A stretch of DNA of 64,000 nt from Galaxea fascicularis (lineage: Eukaryota > Cnidaria > Anthozoa > Scleractinia > Euphylliidae). Where the stretch lies: the NCBI GenBank assembly GCA_948470475.1, contig OX419336.1, positions 1,289,501 through 1,353,500 of the forward strand, given 5' to 3'. Within the stretch, counting starts at the first letter, position 1, and the number at the start of each line of letters is the position of its first letter. Of this stretch, positions 52,701-64,000 are shown one piece after another. The notes below the pieces were generated by a model. The model was not told the DNA's origin. It was given only the letters and a program-made list of their open reading frames with translations, and did no database searches. The position numbers and the translations under genes were made by a program.

Positions 52701-54410
52701 AATTTGTATCTGTAATTGGAAAAAGTCTCTCAAAGTCAGCAGCAAAATACATATGCCATCACGGGAGTAACAGTATTATATACCATCTCTGTACACCCTG
52801 CTGACATATATATCATGGATGTCGTGTTTGATGACAGGAATGGAAGCTGAAGATAACAGACAGTCCCATTCGGCAGTGTCATTATCCCAGCAAGGTGCGG
52901 CCCCAGCTCTGGTCCTGTCACCATGTCTACAAATATTTAAGAAATAAAAACACTGAGATACATATTGCAGGCTTCAAGAATTGTACCTTTATTACTTGGG
53001 TTTGTAAATTATTCATGCAACCATTCAAAAACACTTGCAAAATTTGCCATGACATAAACTAAATAATTTCAAAAATATTGCTCATGTCAGTGTCTGGGAC
53101 TAAACCATATCCCAGTTCCACCCTCAATAATATTATTACCCTCAATGATTATAAACTATTGTTATATACCTAGACTTTCACTCAACAAAATGAGCACTGT
53201 GATTGGTTGATTCTTGGTCATGTGCCGCTGATCAAATTCAAATGTATCCCGACCAGTATACAATTATGCAGTTGTTGCCCGCGCGCCGAACACAACAGCA
53301 CGTGATCAGTGCATGACTAAATTAAAAATGGTGTGATCCTCAGCACATGCTCACATGCTTATTCATTCAGCAGGATTGACGATTGTGAATAAAGGAATTG
53401 TGCCATCTTTGTTTGTTTTGCTTTATGATTGTTTAAAGTCTAAATATATGTTGTGGTTCAAATTTTTGCCCCAAGTCCTGATGTTTTCCCTCGACTTTGT
53501 CGCGGGAAACATCAGGACTCTCCAGAAAACAAAACTAACTGTTTCCCTCAAGACCATACACATACCTGTCAACCCCCGGAGTTCCAAAATCTGGAGACGT
53601 CTCGAAATCCTCGCGTTGTAAGAATGCGTTTTACGACAATGTCCGAATACTCTCCGAGAATCACCTGAAGGCTTTCCGAATGTTCCCGATGTGACATCTT
53701 GAAAACAACGAAATTAATGAAAAAAAAGAATTCGAAAGAAGCCGCGGATTTTCCCGGGAGATTTGGTGCTCTAACCTGGAGACCGGGAGATTTGATGAAA
53801 AACTTGGAGACTCCCAGTAAAACCGGGAGAGTTGACAGGTATGCATACACTAAGTGTGTATTGTTCAGAATTTATAAATAACATAAATGAAAATCAAACT
53901 GCATCACAAACGGTTTTACAAAATATTTTAAGAAAACACAACTCAATTATATAAGTTCTTACATAAGTATTATTGATGTATGGGGCTGTTCAGAAATCTT
54001 GCCAATTTTTTTTTCCCACCTTCTTGCCCCCAAGGGGTGGGGAGTGTAGCACCCCTGAGTGAACCGGTCCCTGAGCCATTGCACAATATTGATGTCCTAG
54101 CCTATTCGATCACATTAAAAACCTATTTTGATTGTCAGTATACCACCCCGAGAGCTGAATGCTGCACAAAGCTCTTTCCATGAAGGAGACAATAATTTAT
54201 TTATTGTGCATCTTCCTTGTCCTTGTCTGTGTAAACTTACCTGATAACAACATGAACTTGTTTCAGCGTATATTGCCCTTGTGCAGCCTCCCGTAGCGGA
54301 GTGTAAGCATAGCCATCCGTTCCACAATAACCTGGCAAATCTGCTCTAACCTTCGCAGCAATGCTGCAAAAGAAAAAGCAGAAAACAACCAGCAAGTACC
54401 TCCCACACAT
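46711..54410 (-). CDS. pxylp1: PXYLP1-like histidine phosphatase
   Basis: Nine exons with consistent GT-AG sites and phases: 54410-54241, 52926-52784, 52678-52508, 52069-52050, 51698-51580, 51322-51192, 50351-50149, 49282-49213 and 47018-46711, giving 444 residues (human PXYLP1 has 480). An in-frame ATG at 54446 would add 12 residues. A hydrophobic leader (1-19) suggests entry into the secretory pathway as a signal or anchor. The catalytic RHGDRT (57-62) is split by the first intron. The second catalytic motif, SGHDNT, is at 337-342. SRTRQSAQALGLALFPP and AVRLLYNG align by eye with 2-phosphoxylose phosphatase 1, which removes phosphate from xylose in the glycosaminoglycan linker in the Golgi. 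Possible N-glycosylation sites include NDT, NAS and NAT. A broader acid phosphatase activity is the alternative. The 2.2-kb last intron (47019-49212) holds three SINE-type elements. Confidence 0.9.
48115..48165 (-). mobile_element. Retroelement remnant with hairpin-GAAAC motif
   Basis: On the minus strand: TTATGAAGACTCTAGGCAGG, then AGTGTCGAAACGTTATAAC. A short stem (GACTC/GAGT) separates a TGAaGA-like core from GAAAC, as at 35231-35262. It lies in the last intron of the PXYLP1-like gene. Probably a retroelement fragment; see findings. Confidence 0.35.
48489..48600 (-). mobile_element. SINE family 2 fragment (inverted)
   Basis: Inverted copy of the outer parts of the SINE at 48865-49138: it shares TGCATATGAAAGAAATCATA, GAACTGCGGATATGAAATCA and CGCAGTTGTGATCGCAATTT with it, in opposite orientation, but lacks the tRNA-like head. 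Confidence 0.7.
48657..48830 (+). mobile_element. tRNA-derived SINE, family 3
   Basis: tRNA-like head at about 48660-48732: the acceptor stem GACCTCG/CGAGGTC pairs fully, the D-arm is intact in outline, and the T-arm GTGGGTTCGATTCCCAC is perfect with a B-box. The anticodon stem does not pair, so it is not a working tRNA gene. The tail (CCCTTTACTAGGGCTAACGC, then GGGTTTATCTTAGCAC) is typical of the SINE body. It sits between two inverted family 2 sequences in the PXYLP1-like last intron. Confidence 0.75.
48865..49138 (+). mobile_element. tRNA-derived SINE, family 2 copy
   Basis: tRNA-like head at about 48991-49063 (AAGTTGGTAGAGCATCGCAC, then CACGGGTTCAAGCCCCG B-box) with flanking sequence shared with 55005-55235: upstream CACTTACATATCTTTCACGG and downstream TTGCGATCACAACTGC with CATGATCATTCTTCATTTGA. 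The CATGATCATTCTTCATTTGA segment is found at both ends of this copy. Confidence 0.78.
53475..53519. repeat. Hairpin in intron 1 of PXYLP1-like gene
   Basis: GTCCTGATGTTTTCCCTCGA is followed by its complement TCGCGGGAAACATCAGGAC after a few bases, a stem of about 18 bp with one mismatch. Probably the core of a decayed fold-back element. Confidence 0.65.
53564..53840. mobile_element. MITE with ACCTGTCAAC ends
   Basis: Left end ACCTGTCAACCCCCGGAG and right end CCGGGAGAGTTGACAGGT are inverted repeats. Subterminal CTGGAGAC / GGAGACTC motifs recur inside. 277 bp, non-coding, in intron 1 of the PXYLP1-like gene. Possible relative remnant at 4517-4720. Confidence 0.75.
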
Positions 54411-54569
54411 GTTTCCGTGACCTTGTGCACACGGTCTTGAATGCACAAGACTAGCACGAGCCTAGATCATACTGGTGTTTAGTCCCTCTCTGAGAATATG
54501 TGTCACCAATTTACCAAATAAGGGTGACATATGTATATGCAGTCCCATTATGGCTCTTGGTATATGTCA

Positions 54570-54628
54570 TTCACCGGTTGGGAGGTCCGTATGGGGAAAC
54601 ACTGTACGAACCGACCTAAGCCGGTGAA
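54570..54628. repeat. Miniature inverted repeat, TTCACCGG ends
   Basis: TTCACCGGTTGGGAGGTCC and its imperfect complement GACCTAAGCCGGTGAA enclose about 25 bp. Probably an internally deleted TIR element. It lies directly upstream of the PXYLP1-like gene. Confidence 0.6.
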
Positions 54629-54631
54629 CAA

Positions 54632-54632
<1 letters not shown>

Positions 54633-54688
<56 letters not shown>
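54633..54688. repeat. (ATT)n microsatellite
   Basis: About 18 uninterrupted ATT units (AAT on the other strand), adjoining the inverted repeat at 54570-54628. A poly-Asn frame on the minus strand here is an artefact of this repeat. Confidence 0.95.
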
Positions 54689-54690
<2 letters not shown>

Positions 54691-55004
54691 GTTTTTTTTT
54701 TGTCTGAATATGAACGAGAACTGAGTTTGCAAAGTCTTAATACGCGCGCCACTGTCAGTGGGTTTCTTTTCGGGTTCTTAATTCTTTTCCTACGCACGAT
54801 TTTGTTTTCGTTTAACAATAGGCAGTAAGTAAGTGGACCTCATAACCCTCATAACGGTCGCGGGCTTCCAGTGCTAGTGCTTTACACTGTTCTATGTACG
54901 AACTTTACCCTGCGAGCACTTGGTTCTCCTGCGCTGGGAAACCAACCGCCGCCCAGAGTATATATATATGACCTTCGAAAAAAGCGAAGAAATGGAAACT
55001 CAAA

Positions 55005-55235
55005 TGAAGAATGATCGTCGCAGTTGTGATCGCAATTTTTACAACTGTGTAAAGAAGCCTAAAAAAATCCAGGACTTCAACAGGGATTGAACCCGTGACC
55101 TCGCGATTCCGGTGCGATGCTCTACCAACTGAGCTATGACGCCGCTGAGGTTGGGAGATGGTCAGTTTTGGGTTCATATGTTCCCGTGAAAGATATGTAA
55201 GTGAATAATGCATATGAAAGAAAACATAAGTGAAA
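55005..55235 (-). mobile_element. tRNA-derived SINE, family 2 copy (inverted)
   Basis: On the minus strand the head reads CATAGCTCAGTTGGTAGAGC, then a B-box CACGGGTTCAATCCCTG, with the same upstream (TATCTTTCACGGGAACATATG) and downstream (TTGCGATCACAACTGCGACG) sequence as 48865-49138. The anticodon loop lacks the invariant U33, and the acceptor stem is imperfect, so it is not a tRNA gene. Confidence 0.8.
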
Positions 55236-55355
55236 TGGAAATGGAAACTGAGAGAAACTCCACGCGTCTCACGAGGGTGCGAGGCTAGCGCGCTAGATTC
55301 CCTCTTTTTCAGCATTTTGTGTTTCCAGAAGTAAAAAAAGGCCCCATGGTGTAAC

Positions 55356-55772
55356 TACACTCTTTTTTTTTATAAGAACGTCTAATAGCTTCTAATTTTG
55401 GAGCTGCGGCTCGCCGTTCTTCTCATTTATTTTTTTTCGCGATTTGAGCCTGAAACGTTGTTAAGGTGTTCTTAACTTACATCATAGTGGTATAAATACG
55501 ATGTCGCGACAACCCGCAACTGCTGGTAGATTTAGCCGTACAAAAAGCATTGAACATAGAAGTTCACAACGCGACATAAAGTCACCAGATTTTGCAGTGA
55601 AAAACGCAGAAAAGCTCATGTGTACATAGTATACTACTAAAAAATAAATGAGCAAAATAAAGATGTTCTTAACTGACTATCAACTTTGGTTATGTTCTAA
55701 GCATGTTCTTAAAATTTGGGTTAATCTCAGCCTCAACGTTCTTATAAGAAAGGTTCTTATATAAAAAGTGTA
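55356..55772. mobile_element. TIR element with TACACT ends
   Basis: Left end TACACTCTTTTTTTTTATAAG followed by AACG is matched by an inverted right end in which TTCTTATAAGAAAGGTTCTTA leads to TAAAAAGTGTA. Inner GTTCTTAA motifs recur. 417 bp, no coding frame. Boundaries are by eye. Confidence 0.65.
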
Positions 55773-57906
55773 TTTGACCAAGCGCTACTTTCATGAGATA
55801 CAGTACTGCTGTACGAGATGGTGAAAAGTACGTTCCTTTGGTTTTGCTTATGCTGAGCAAATGCAAAGCATTGCTAATCTGGAGCAGGGCGAGAAAACAG
55901 TTGACTCATCAAGTGCAAACCCCTGACGCAAGTGGATGCATGATGGCTTTCACTTTGAATAACGTTTGACCACGAGAGGGTGCTTAGACCAATATTGTCA
56001 GGATGCTAAGCGCAAGTGTATACCTATGATCTGAAACCATTAAGAGGAGACCGAGAATGAAAGAGAGAGAGGCAAAGACAAAGAGAGCCGAGCTAGATCG
56101 AGAGAGAGCTTGAATGATATAATAATCCGACTAACAATGAAAGATATACTTGGTCACTGTTGTCATGGAAACTATAACACAATCACCACACTGATTTACA
56201 CGTGGCAGTCAATAGTGTTAAGAACTATAAATGTTTGAAGCTGCATAGTTGATGTTTTGCTGTTATACACTGAATAGATTCCTTGGCTTAGTATAGCGTT
56301 TTGGCGACTGTTCAGTTGTATACTGTACTCAAATTACATACGGCACCACTCGAGGGTTAGCCTTCCGCAAATTTAACTCACTTAGCTAAAAGAACATGTG
56401 TATTTTAAAATCACTAAAACTACTAGGGAGGTCCGAGTTCTCTGAGACCAGTTTTCACCGCATTTTGAAGTCATTTAATGGCACAATTTCAGCAAAATGT
56501 AAAACTTACTTGTGACAAGTCTCAAAGTTAAAAAAAAATGGTTGCAAATTTGAACTAATTTGTAGCACCAAATTTCAAAACAAACTATATTTGATGTATA
56601 TTTTTAAAGTGGCCAACCGCGCGTGTTTGATTGCAATTTGAGGATTTATAGGGAGGCTGTAGACTTTGTTTGTGGGGCTGAAGAGCTGGAGATTGAGTTC
56701 AAAAGCTGGAAACTTGCCATCTATGTAAAAATCTTGGAGCCTTTGTATTAACCCAGTCAACAGACAAAACTGACATTTCCTTCGTTGATCTCGAGGCTTC
56801 CGTTTGCGGTGCTGTTTAATTTATCACCAGAAACAGACTAAAACCCCTAAAACGTTGGAACGGCAGCCGCCAAAACACAATCGCTTGTGGTGAAACTCAA
56901 TTGATGGAAGGCATAACGCACGCTTCGTTGAAAGATCTACCCTCTTAGCAAGGCGCTGAACTGAACTTCACCGCGCCTCTACACTTGCTGCTACAATCGG
57001 TTTGATAACCATCGACTCTGTGAGCTTCGACAAGGATTGAACAAACAACTCTGCCACAATTATTGAGCACATCACGAACTCTGACTGAACCGTGCGAAAA
57101 CACTTCTCAGCCGATTTCTTAGCTAAATTACCCTAAATGGCTTGTTGACCCTCTAGAAAATGAGAATAATTCGCTGAGGAACCCCCTGGCTCTAATGTGC
57201 TCGAAAACGTACTAAAGAGTCTGTGTAATCGCATTCTCGGAATCCTGCTTGACGTTTGCTCGCATTCCAGCTCTTTTCTCGAAGTTGGTGGTCTTAACGC
57301 TCGTGTGACAAACGTTTAGCAGTATTTAGGACGCCATGAACCTAACAATGGTGTTAAAAAAAAAAACTACGCACGCTTCGGAAACGAAGTAAACACACCC
57401 TATGTGAAATAATCACATCCCTGTACACCAGTCCGCAACATAAACGTTTGCCTTGCACCTTAACATCTCGACTCCTTAAGCAAACATTTCAGCGCAAATA
57501 AAAACAAAGACCTTACTCTTATCTTATCTCTTAACTGTAATTATGTAGGTTTTCAGGTTTTTCCACGCCAACTGAGACGAAATGTGATCATACTAATTAC
57601 GTTTTCAAGCCGCGAAACTGTGTGTCTCGAGGAGCGAGTTATTCTTCCCTCATCAGGCCATCACGATGACACAATGCAGGACGTAAAGAAACGTCTCGAC
57701 CAATAACAAGCTTGCCCTTTTAGTAAAACACCCCCTCGGCTTGAAATGCACTCCAGACCCAGAATTGTCAAGATAAGGAGCTAACAGACAAAAATTATCG
57801 CCGCATCGGAGCTTAGTGGAGGGGACTTTCTCCAAAACAGAGTTGTCCATTCGCTATTTTCTGCGCAACTTTTCAGTATTCTACTGGGCTACTGGTCCAG
57901 GAAAAA
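55773..57906. other. Region upstream of Not-like gene
   Basis: About 2.1 kb with no supportable exon. A GA-rich tract lies at 56050-56110. Contains the presumed promoter of the homeobox gene, but no clear core element was picked out. Confidence 0.4.
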
Positions 57907-60066
57907 ATGTTACAAAATAGTCACGGCGTGAGTATCCCTGCTCTAGTACCATCTTGTTTTGAAGAACCTGGTTATGGGATTAATACAAGCACGTCTCGGG
58001 CTCCTTTCTCTATGTGTCAGCCACATGTTAGCGGCCCGAATCCCGTGGTTCCATCTGCCAGAGTTTTGCAAGAAGTCATGTACACCAACGAGATGAATTA
58101 CCCAGGTTATATGTCCGATATCCCAGCCAACCAAGGTCTGCCGCTTCCATGGATGTCGTCGTGGCACCAGAGACAGAATTTGCCGTATCTCAGCCATCCT
58201 CATCCAGGTAAAAAGCGTGCAAATATTTTCCTACTTGACTCAAATCGCGCGCGCGATGACCAAATCTGTTTTCAGTCGAATGTCTACGCTCACAAAAGAG
58301 ACATCTTGGTCTCATTTGAAACCCTTCAAGGTTGACTTATCAAATCATTTGAACTCGAAATGCTCCTTAATAGTTGTCGTGGTTTTATTTATGTGTTGTT
58401 AAAACTTCTTAGTGTATTTGCATAGCCCCAGTTGTGTGTTTATTTACATTCACTTCGCACCCTTGGAAGAAGCGAGCCAAAGGATGGTGTAAATTAGCTG
58501 CTGGAAATGGCACGCGCGAATAAGAAAGCACCACTTTCATACTTGAGGCGCGAACCATCCGCAAATCTTTACTGATTAAAACCGCCTCAATCTTTCGATC
58601 AAAGCTAGAATCGCTAATGCTTTCATTTAACCCCAATAAACTCAGGCATTTGATGTATATGTCGCTTGGCGGTCGGCGACAGGCGACAGAGGAAATGTAA
58701 ACTAGCGTCAAACCAGCGAATGTTACAGCGTTGATAACAACAATTTTTCTCCGAGGGTAAAAAGAACTAATTGAGTATTTCATTTGGCACTACACCAGCT
58801 GTTTAAATTTGGCGAGTTACCAAGATAGGGTTCGAATTGAAATCTTTTCATTTGTGACCGAAAAACATCATTAAACAAACGACAGGAATATTCTTCGATT
58901 TGCTTCATGAAAGTGTGGTATCGTGATCGAAAATTGAGCCCGCTCGGGATCATGTTTTATCAATTTATCTGACACGAAATCTTTCCTCTGTGTTTCTTAA
59001 CGCAAACTGGTGTCTTTCTTCAAACTATGCGTAGGGCTTAGTTACATGCGTGGAACAAGACGACCTTCATAAAACACGGCCCACTTTTAAATGAAGCAAG
59101 TAACGAAGCATCTAGAAATACATCGCCGTGTTGTATTGGTTGAGAGGTCTGCCTCTCTCTACAAACTTCACTGACTTCAGCTTTTATCACTGAAAATGTT
59201 ATTCATGTTAATCGGTGATCCTTCGCGCCAATCACAGAAGCAGCAGAAGCAAGACAAAATAGTTAACAGACAAACTTGTTTATTTGCAAAGATACAGCAT
59301 TAGAGCTGGTAAAATTCTTGAGCATTCCAAGTCGCCACGTTCCGCCCCCCAAAAAGCTCACATGACTATTAACTAAAACTTAAACAGATCCTGACCGGAA
59401 AGAGAAAGTAAACAACTTGTTTCCTGAGTCGAGATAAAAGCAGCACTTAACACTGAAGTAAACGCAAACACAATGAAAAATCCGTTCTCCGATCTCCATA
59501 GGATTTACAAGCCAGTCAGTTGAAAAATTGCTTGTCACCTCGGTAGTCTTCTGGCACTCTTTTATTTTCAAAAAGTCACACACAGATGTTTGCTATTCGT
59601 GATGATGTAATTTCCAAGTAATCGATTAATTAAAACAACCGGGTTACTAATGTGTTTTTCTATTTCTTCACAAGGAGACTATTTTACGTATGGCCCTGAC
59701 TATGGAGACTTCGACGATTCTGGATTGTATCCACCTAAGAAGAAACGGGCGCGTACAACTTTCTCAGCTGAGCAACTCAAGCGATTGGAAAAACGCTTCG
59801 TTGGAAATCACTACATTGTCGGCGAAGAGAGACAGAAAATCGCTAGAGAACTCGATTTATCCGAGGCGCAGGTCAAAGTTTGGTTTCAAAACCGGAGGAT
59901 AAAATTCAAAAGAGATGAAGAGCTAGAAAAACTGGGAAAAAGCAAGAAACGAAAGGGAGAACATCATGTCCGAAAGTGGCAGTTAACAACCCGTCACTTT
60001 GGACCCGAAACCAATGCACTATTCCACGACAATTATGATCATAACTCTTCAAGAAAGCGTAATTAA
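57907..60066 (+). CDS. not: Not-type homeobox transcription factor
   Basis: Two exons, 57907-58207 (donor GTAAAA) and 59675-60066 (acceptor TTCTTCACAAG), joined in phase 1 across a 1467-bp intron, give 230 residues. The homeodomain is at 123-182, starting KKRARTTFSA, with NHYIVGEERQKIARELDLSE in helix 2 and [14 protein letters not shown] in helix 3, including Trp48, Phe49, Gln50, Asn51 and Arg53. Ile54 (NRRIK), rather than the Thr54 of Emx and Vax, and the YxVGxER signature favour Not. A Vax- or Emx-related paralogue is the alternative. It is a nuclear DNA-binding regulator; Not genes act in axial or organiser-type patterning (family knowledge). The N-terminus is rich in Pro, Ser and Tyr, with no clear engrailed-homology motif. 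After the homeodomain is a basic KSKKRKGEHH tail. Same orientation as the Emx-like gene 35 kb upstream. Confidence 0.85.
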
Positions 60067-63000
60067 AATTAATTTGTACAGTTTCAACCATTGAAAAGAT
60101 AAGCAGAAATGCGCTGAAGGGTAGCGCTAAAATTAATTTAATACCAAACTCGTCGGAACTCAGATAATCTGTTTTGCAGCCGCCAGACAAAGAGCGCAGC
60201 AACCCCTTAAACCTTTGTGGCTACTTTCGGGTTTTCACCTCATGTGATTGCCTCATTTAGGTTTAGATGGCGGTATTAGACTTCATCAGCGTCTTTTATC
60301 TGTTTCCTTTATATCCCACACTAGAGTTTATGGGACATTTTAAAAATACACTGCAACACAACATAAGACAGATTAACCGAGGCTATAACATCTGTAACAA
60401 CTTTCATAATGAGTAAATATCCCTGTAATGTTTTCACGAGATGTCATAGTTTTTGGTGTGATTAACGACTTTTTAAGGCGAAGAGATTAACGCGAGTTCT
60501 GTTGATGCGGCTATGAAAACAGCTTTTTCCCGTATGGACCTTCGGGATAATACGCGCTAATAACAGCTAATTACAACGTACAATAAATCCCCATATCTCT
60601 CTCACAGCAGTGTATAGGCTGAACAATAATCGTTTGATATTGCCATATAAATATCATTTCGTCTCAGACAACTTCACCGTATCGGTGTACTTAGCTGGCA
60701 AAATCCGTGCTATATCGATTTTATTTGTACATAAGTATGTGGTAGAATAGTCATAACCGCTTTATTAAAAGCGTTTTTCACCCACTTGAAATTTGTATAT
60801 ACAGAAGAAATCAGCAATGGATTTGCGTGATATTTTAGCGCAGCTTCCATATTATTTATAACATTAATTTTTGTTTACTCATCAAATAAATAGTTTAAGA
60901 ATACACGAAGCAGTGTAAATTTTATGAGCTTATATTGCTTGCGTTTTGTCAGGAAAGCTTACACATTCATGGGCGTTTCCGATTTCCGGCGAAACTAGTC
61001 ATTGTGAATCGTGAAAATATGTAGACGGATGTCACCCGTGATTGGCCAAGGTTACTCTTCTTGGTTGTAGTTAGCGACTCATAAACCAAAACAGATTTGT
61101 TTATTTTATCTCGAATGACGTACGCCGCCAGACCAGCTCAAAGAAGATAACAAACAGCTAGCCAGTACTTGAACGGCTCTTGAAAGTACGCTGTTCACTG
61201 AAAGTATTCCGAGGTAATTAACCAAACCTCGATTAAGCCAGATATCGTACAGATTGCATCGACGTTGCCTGCCTTCTCTACACCAAATCATGATTTTCTC
61301 GTTCGTATTATAAACAGATGATTCATATTTTAGATTTTGGATTTTTTATCTTAAACAGTGATATGCCCCAGCTGAACTCGAAGCAGATACTGATCTAGCG
61401 GTATATCTAGGGAATGCTGTGATGTTATAAATCTCCTGTCAAGCACATTTTGATTCTTCTGGCTTGCGTGTTATGGTGCATGCCAAGTTGTTTCCAAGGA
61501 ATCTGCTTTTCTCGAGCGAGATTTATCGAAACTCGTCAAAACGTCGCTTCTTTTGGGATCGAAGCTAACGGCTTCGATTAAGACACGCCTACATGTTTTG
61601 CTAGCGCTTGAGATCTTAAAACCCAAAATTTTTAAGCGACCGTGTGGGCTTACACGATAACTTTTTTATCCTAAAATATTCGGAATGAGGGATACCATTA
61701 CACTGTTATCTCCGAGCTGCACACAAATTGTTAATTTTGGAGTAGAAGACTTCCGACATGGCAGATGTGAACTGTCAAGTTTGTTCGGCTTCTTGATCGG
61801 GATATCATTACGTGATCAATGCGAATTGAGCCAAGATATCTATGAAGGTAATTAAAGAGTGTCAAAATTATCAAACCCAATCATTTATTATTTACTTTAA
61901 GCTTTTTGTGGGTATGTTAGAGCGGTGTTTATATATGAAAATGTTAGAACGTTTCTTAAAAGAACTCGAAAGAAGGTTTTCGGTTTGGAAGTGGCGTGGG
62001 TCGCTGGATGCCTTTTCGTTAATCCCCCCTCTTACTTGTCAAGCACTTCGGACAAATTCCACAGATAAGCGTTCGAACACTGCCGAGCCACAGAACATTT
62101 AATCAATCTGTCTGTGACTTGTATTTGATCTGCCAGAAACGACTCCTTAACGGATTCATCGCCTGTTACCTGAATTTTGATAAACTTCAACGAAGCACCA
62201 AATTTGGTGCGCAGATGAGCAGCTCTTTGAGGCGTAGAATTCGAGATATATTCCCTGTTTTGTAATTTACCTTAAAAAGTATAAACAGGTACCGTTTCGG
62301 GGTTTTCTTGCGTTTTAAAATAGCCAAAGGCTTTAGGTCAAATGTTTGTGATGGGTTGTGCCAGTTGATAAGGAACTTAAACCATACCCCTTCAAGAAGC
62401 AAATTTCAAGTTAATGTTGTCCTGACTTAATTTCTAAGTCTTGATCTTTGGATGGAATCATGACATTGATTAATTGTGACTAGTACGGGTAGTTCAATGC
62501 AGAGATTATATTCCTAAAGCAGAGTTCTAGAGAAATTTCATAGCTGTATTAGGTTTGAACAAACTCAAACAAGAGTTATCCTGACTGCGGTAATTTTGCA
62601 CTGAAACCGTATGATTCTGCTCTGTCATTAGGTGCATGAAGGACAAAGACTGCGAATTCTATTTTGAGCGGTAAAAAAAATGATGCTGTGCTAGTAAGAT
62701 CAACTTCGACAATTGAACAACCCCAAGCTAAAAATATGCACTGAAGTTTGTAAGTCAAACAGTACGTAGTTCTCAATCTACACTTTAAATGCTGTGTGAT
62801 TCAAATGAAAAACCTGTCAGTCTTAAATTGGTTCTATGACCGACAAAAGGTACTGTGTGTGGTATTCAAAAGAACACAACGAACAAACGAAAGCGATTGT
62901 TATCGCATCGAAAAGCAGATCCTGAAATCGAGTCATGCGCTTTCTTGCCCTTGCTGACGTACAACGAAACAATAAAGCTGATATAGTTGTATGATTGTTC

Positions 63001-64000
63001 TAGCCGGTCCTGACTTTTACCCGGTTTTCTCGGTTGTAAAACCCAACCACGAACGCAAAAACAGGCGATGGGACACTGAAAGGAGACAATTTGGGGTGAT
63101 AATCTCGTCTGAAGAACACTTGAAGTCAAGACTAAACGTGTGTGGTTGGAGTTACCACTATCCCTTTTAGACATGTACGCCTATAATGGTGCTACTTAAC
63201 CCTTTGTCGCCTGGAGTCTTTTCGTCGATCATGGGATGTGATCATATCTTTGGCGTACATGTGTGAAATGTCACCATTGAAGTCATCAGTTCAAAAGAAC
63301 AGCTATTAAGTACATACATTAACATTTTTCCTCTTTAGGTTGCTACGTTCAGTAAGGTAATTCTGACTTCCGAATTTATGGGCAAAATCCTGAGGTGTGT
63401 GCATAGTGAGAACTCAAATAAACGCTACAAGCACTCTTTTCTGTGGACGGGCTGTTGTTACCCTAACTGTTGGTGGCTTTATACGTCGCCGAAATGCTAA
63501 GAGTGACCATTCCACTCTGGCTTGACTTTTTGCCCTCAATCTCAATAAGTCCTACTATGCTCTACTGCACAGTGCTTAACCAGATTGCCCTAAGCACGTT
63601 CCTCCCTTTCCATTTTATTAACTGTCTTGTTTTCATTTCGGTGGTTTGTTTGTTACTCTCATTGTTCCATGATTTACCTGAAACGCAGTTGATAATGCTA
63701 CGGATTAACCATCCAGTCAACACCCAGATCATAGGGATACCATCACCGTTAAATTAGAATAATTTAGTCAATTCTGTCTGACAATACAACCACTGACGAT
63801 GTTACGAATCGGGCAAGGAAGACCCTTAATCTGTGGCTGATAACTTGAAGTCACTAGTTTCTGAGGTTAAGTATGTACTTCAGTATTTAAATAGAATTTT
63901 TTACTCAATATGCTAAACGAAACGACGAGCACATCCTTAAGTAATTAAGTAAGACCTTATACCCAAGCCACTTAATTCGACTCCCTACCGTTTGGTTCGA
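60067..64000. other. Downstream flank, no gene seen
   Basis: About 3.9 kb, AT-rich. No exon, tRNA or clear TIR element was recognised. Small frames (61842-62102, 62866-63174, 63470-63757) match no family. Confidence 0.4.

Noticed and set aside
54567..54818. Frame with a poly-asparagine run
   Set aside because: It is a translation of the (ATT)n microsatellite.
55080..55145. Possible functional tRNA gene on the minus strand
   Set aside because: Invariant U33 is absent, the acceptor stem is imperfect, and the flanks are repeated at 48865-49138. Called a SINE.

Overview
This window looks like nuclear DNA from a cnidarian, most likely an anthozoan and probably a stony coral. The evidence is AT-rich DNA, short exons with GT-AG introns, cnidarian-type homeobox genes, tRNA-derived SINEs and many miniature inverted-repeat (TIR) elements of kinds I associate with coral genomes. 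The species call is inference. No bacterial, plasmid or phage gene organisation is present.

Layout. 0-15.9 kb: a clan-3 (CYP3-like) cytochrome P450 locus on the minus strand, with one intact two-exon gene (10235-12156) and a decayed tandem copy of its second exon (6108-7078), surrounded by TIR elements and SINEs. 15.9-31 kb: an Emx-type homeobox gene on the plus strand (22241-23198, two exons) in a large gene-poor interval that may hold its regulatory DNA. 31.4-33.5 kb: a minus-strand, three-exon gene for an unrecognised charged, helical protein. 33.5-46.7 kb: gene-poor, with repeats and one putative orphan exon. 46.7-54.4 kb: a minus-strand, nine-exon gene resembling 2-phosphoxylose phosphatase 1 (PXYLP1, histidine phosphatase superfamily), its introns full of SINEs and TIR elements. 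57.9-60.1 kb: a second plus-strand homeobox gene of the Not/Emx/Vax group, best matched to Not. 60.1-64 kb: no gene seen.

The genes do not form an operon or pathway. The most meaningful arrangement is the linkage of an Emx-type and a Not-type homeobox gene, same strand, about 35 kb apart, with two unrelated minus-strand genes between them. Emx, Not and Vax genes are also linked in vertebrates, so this may be a remnant of an old homeobox cluster. Intron-exon models were built by hand from splice sites, codon phase and family resemblance. No transcript data or database search was available.
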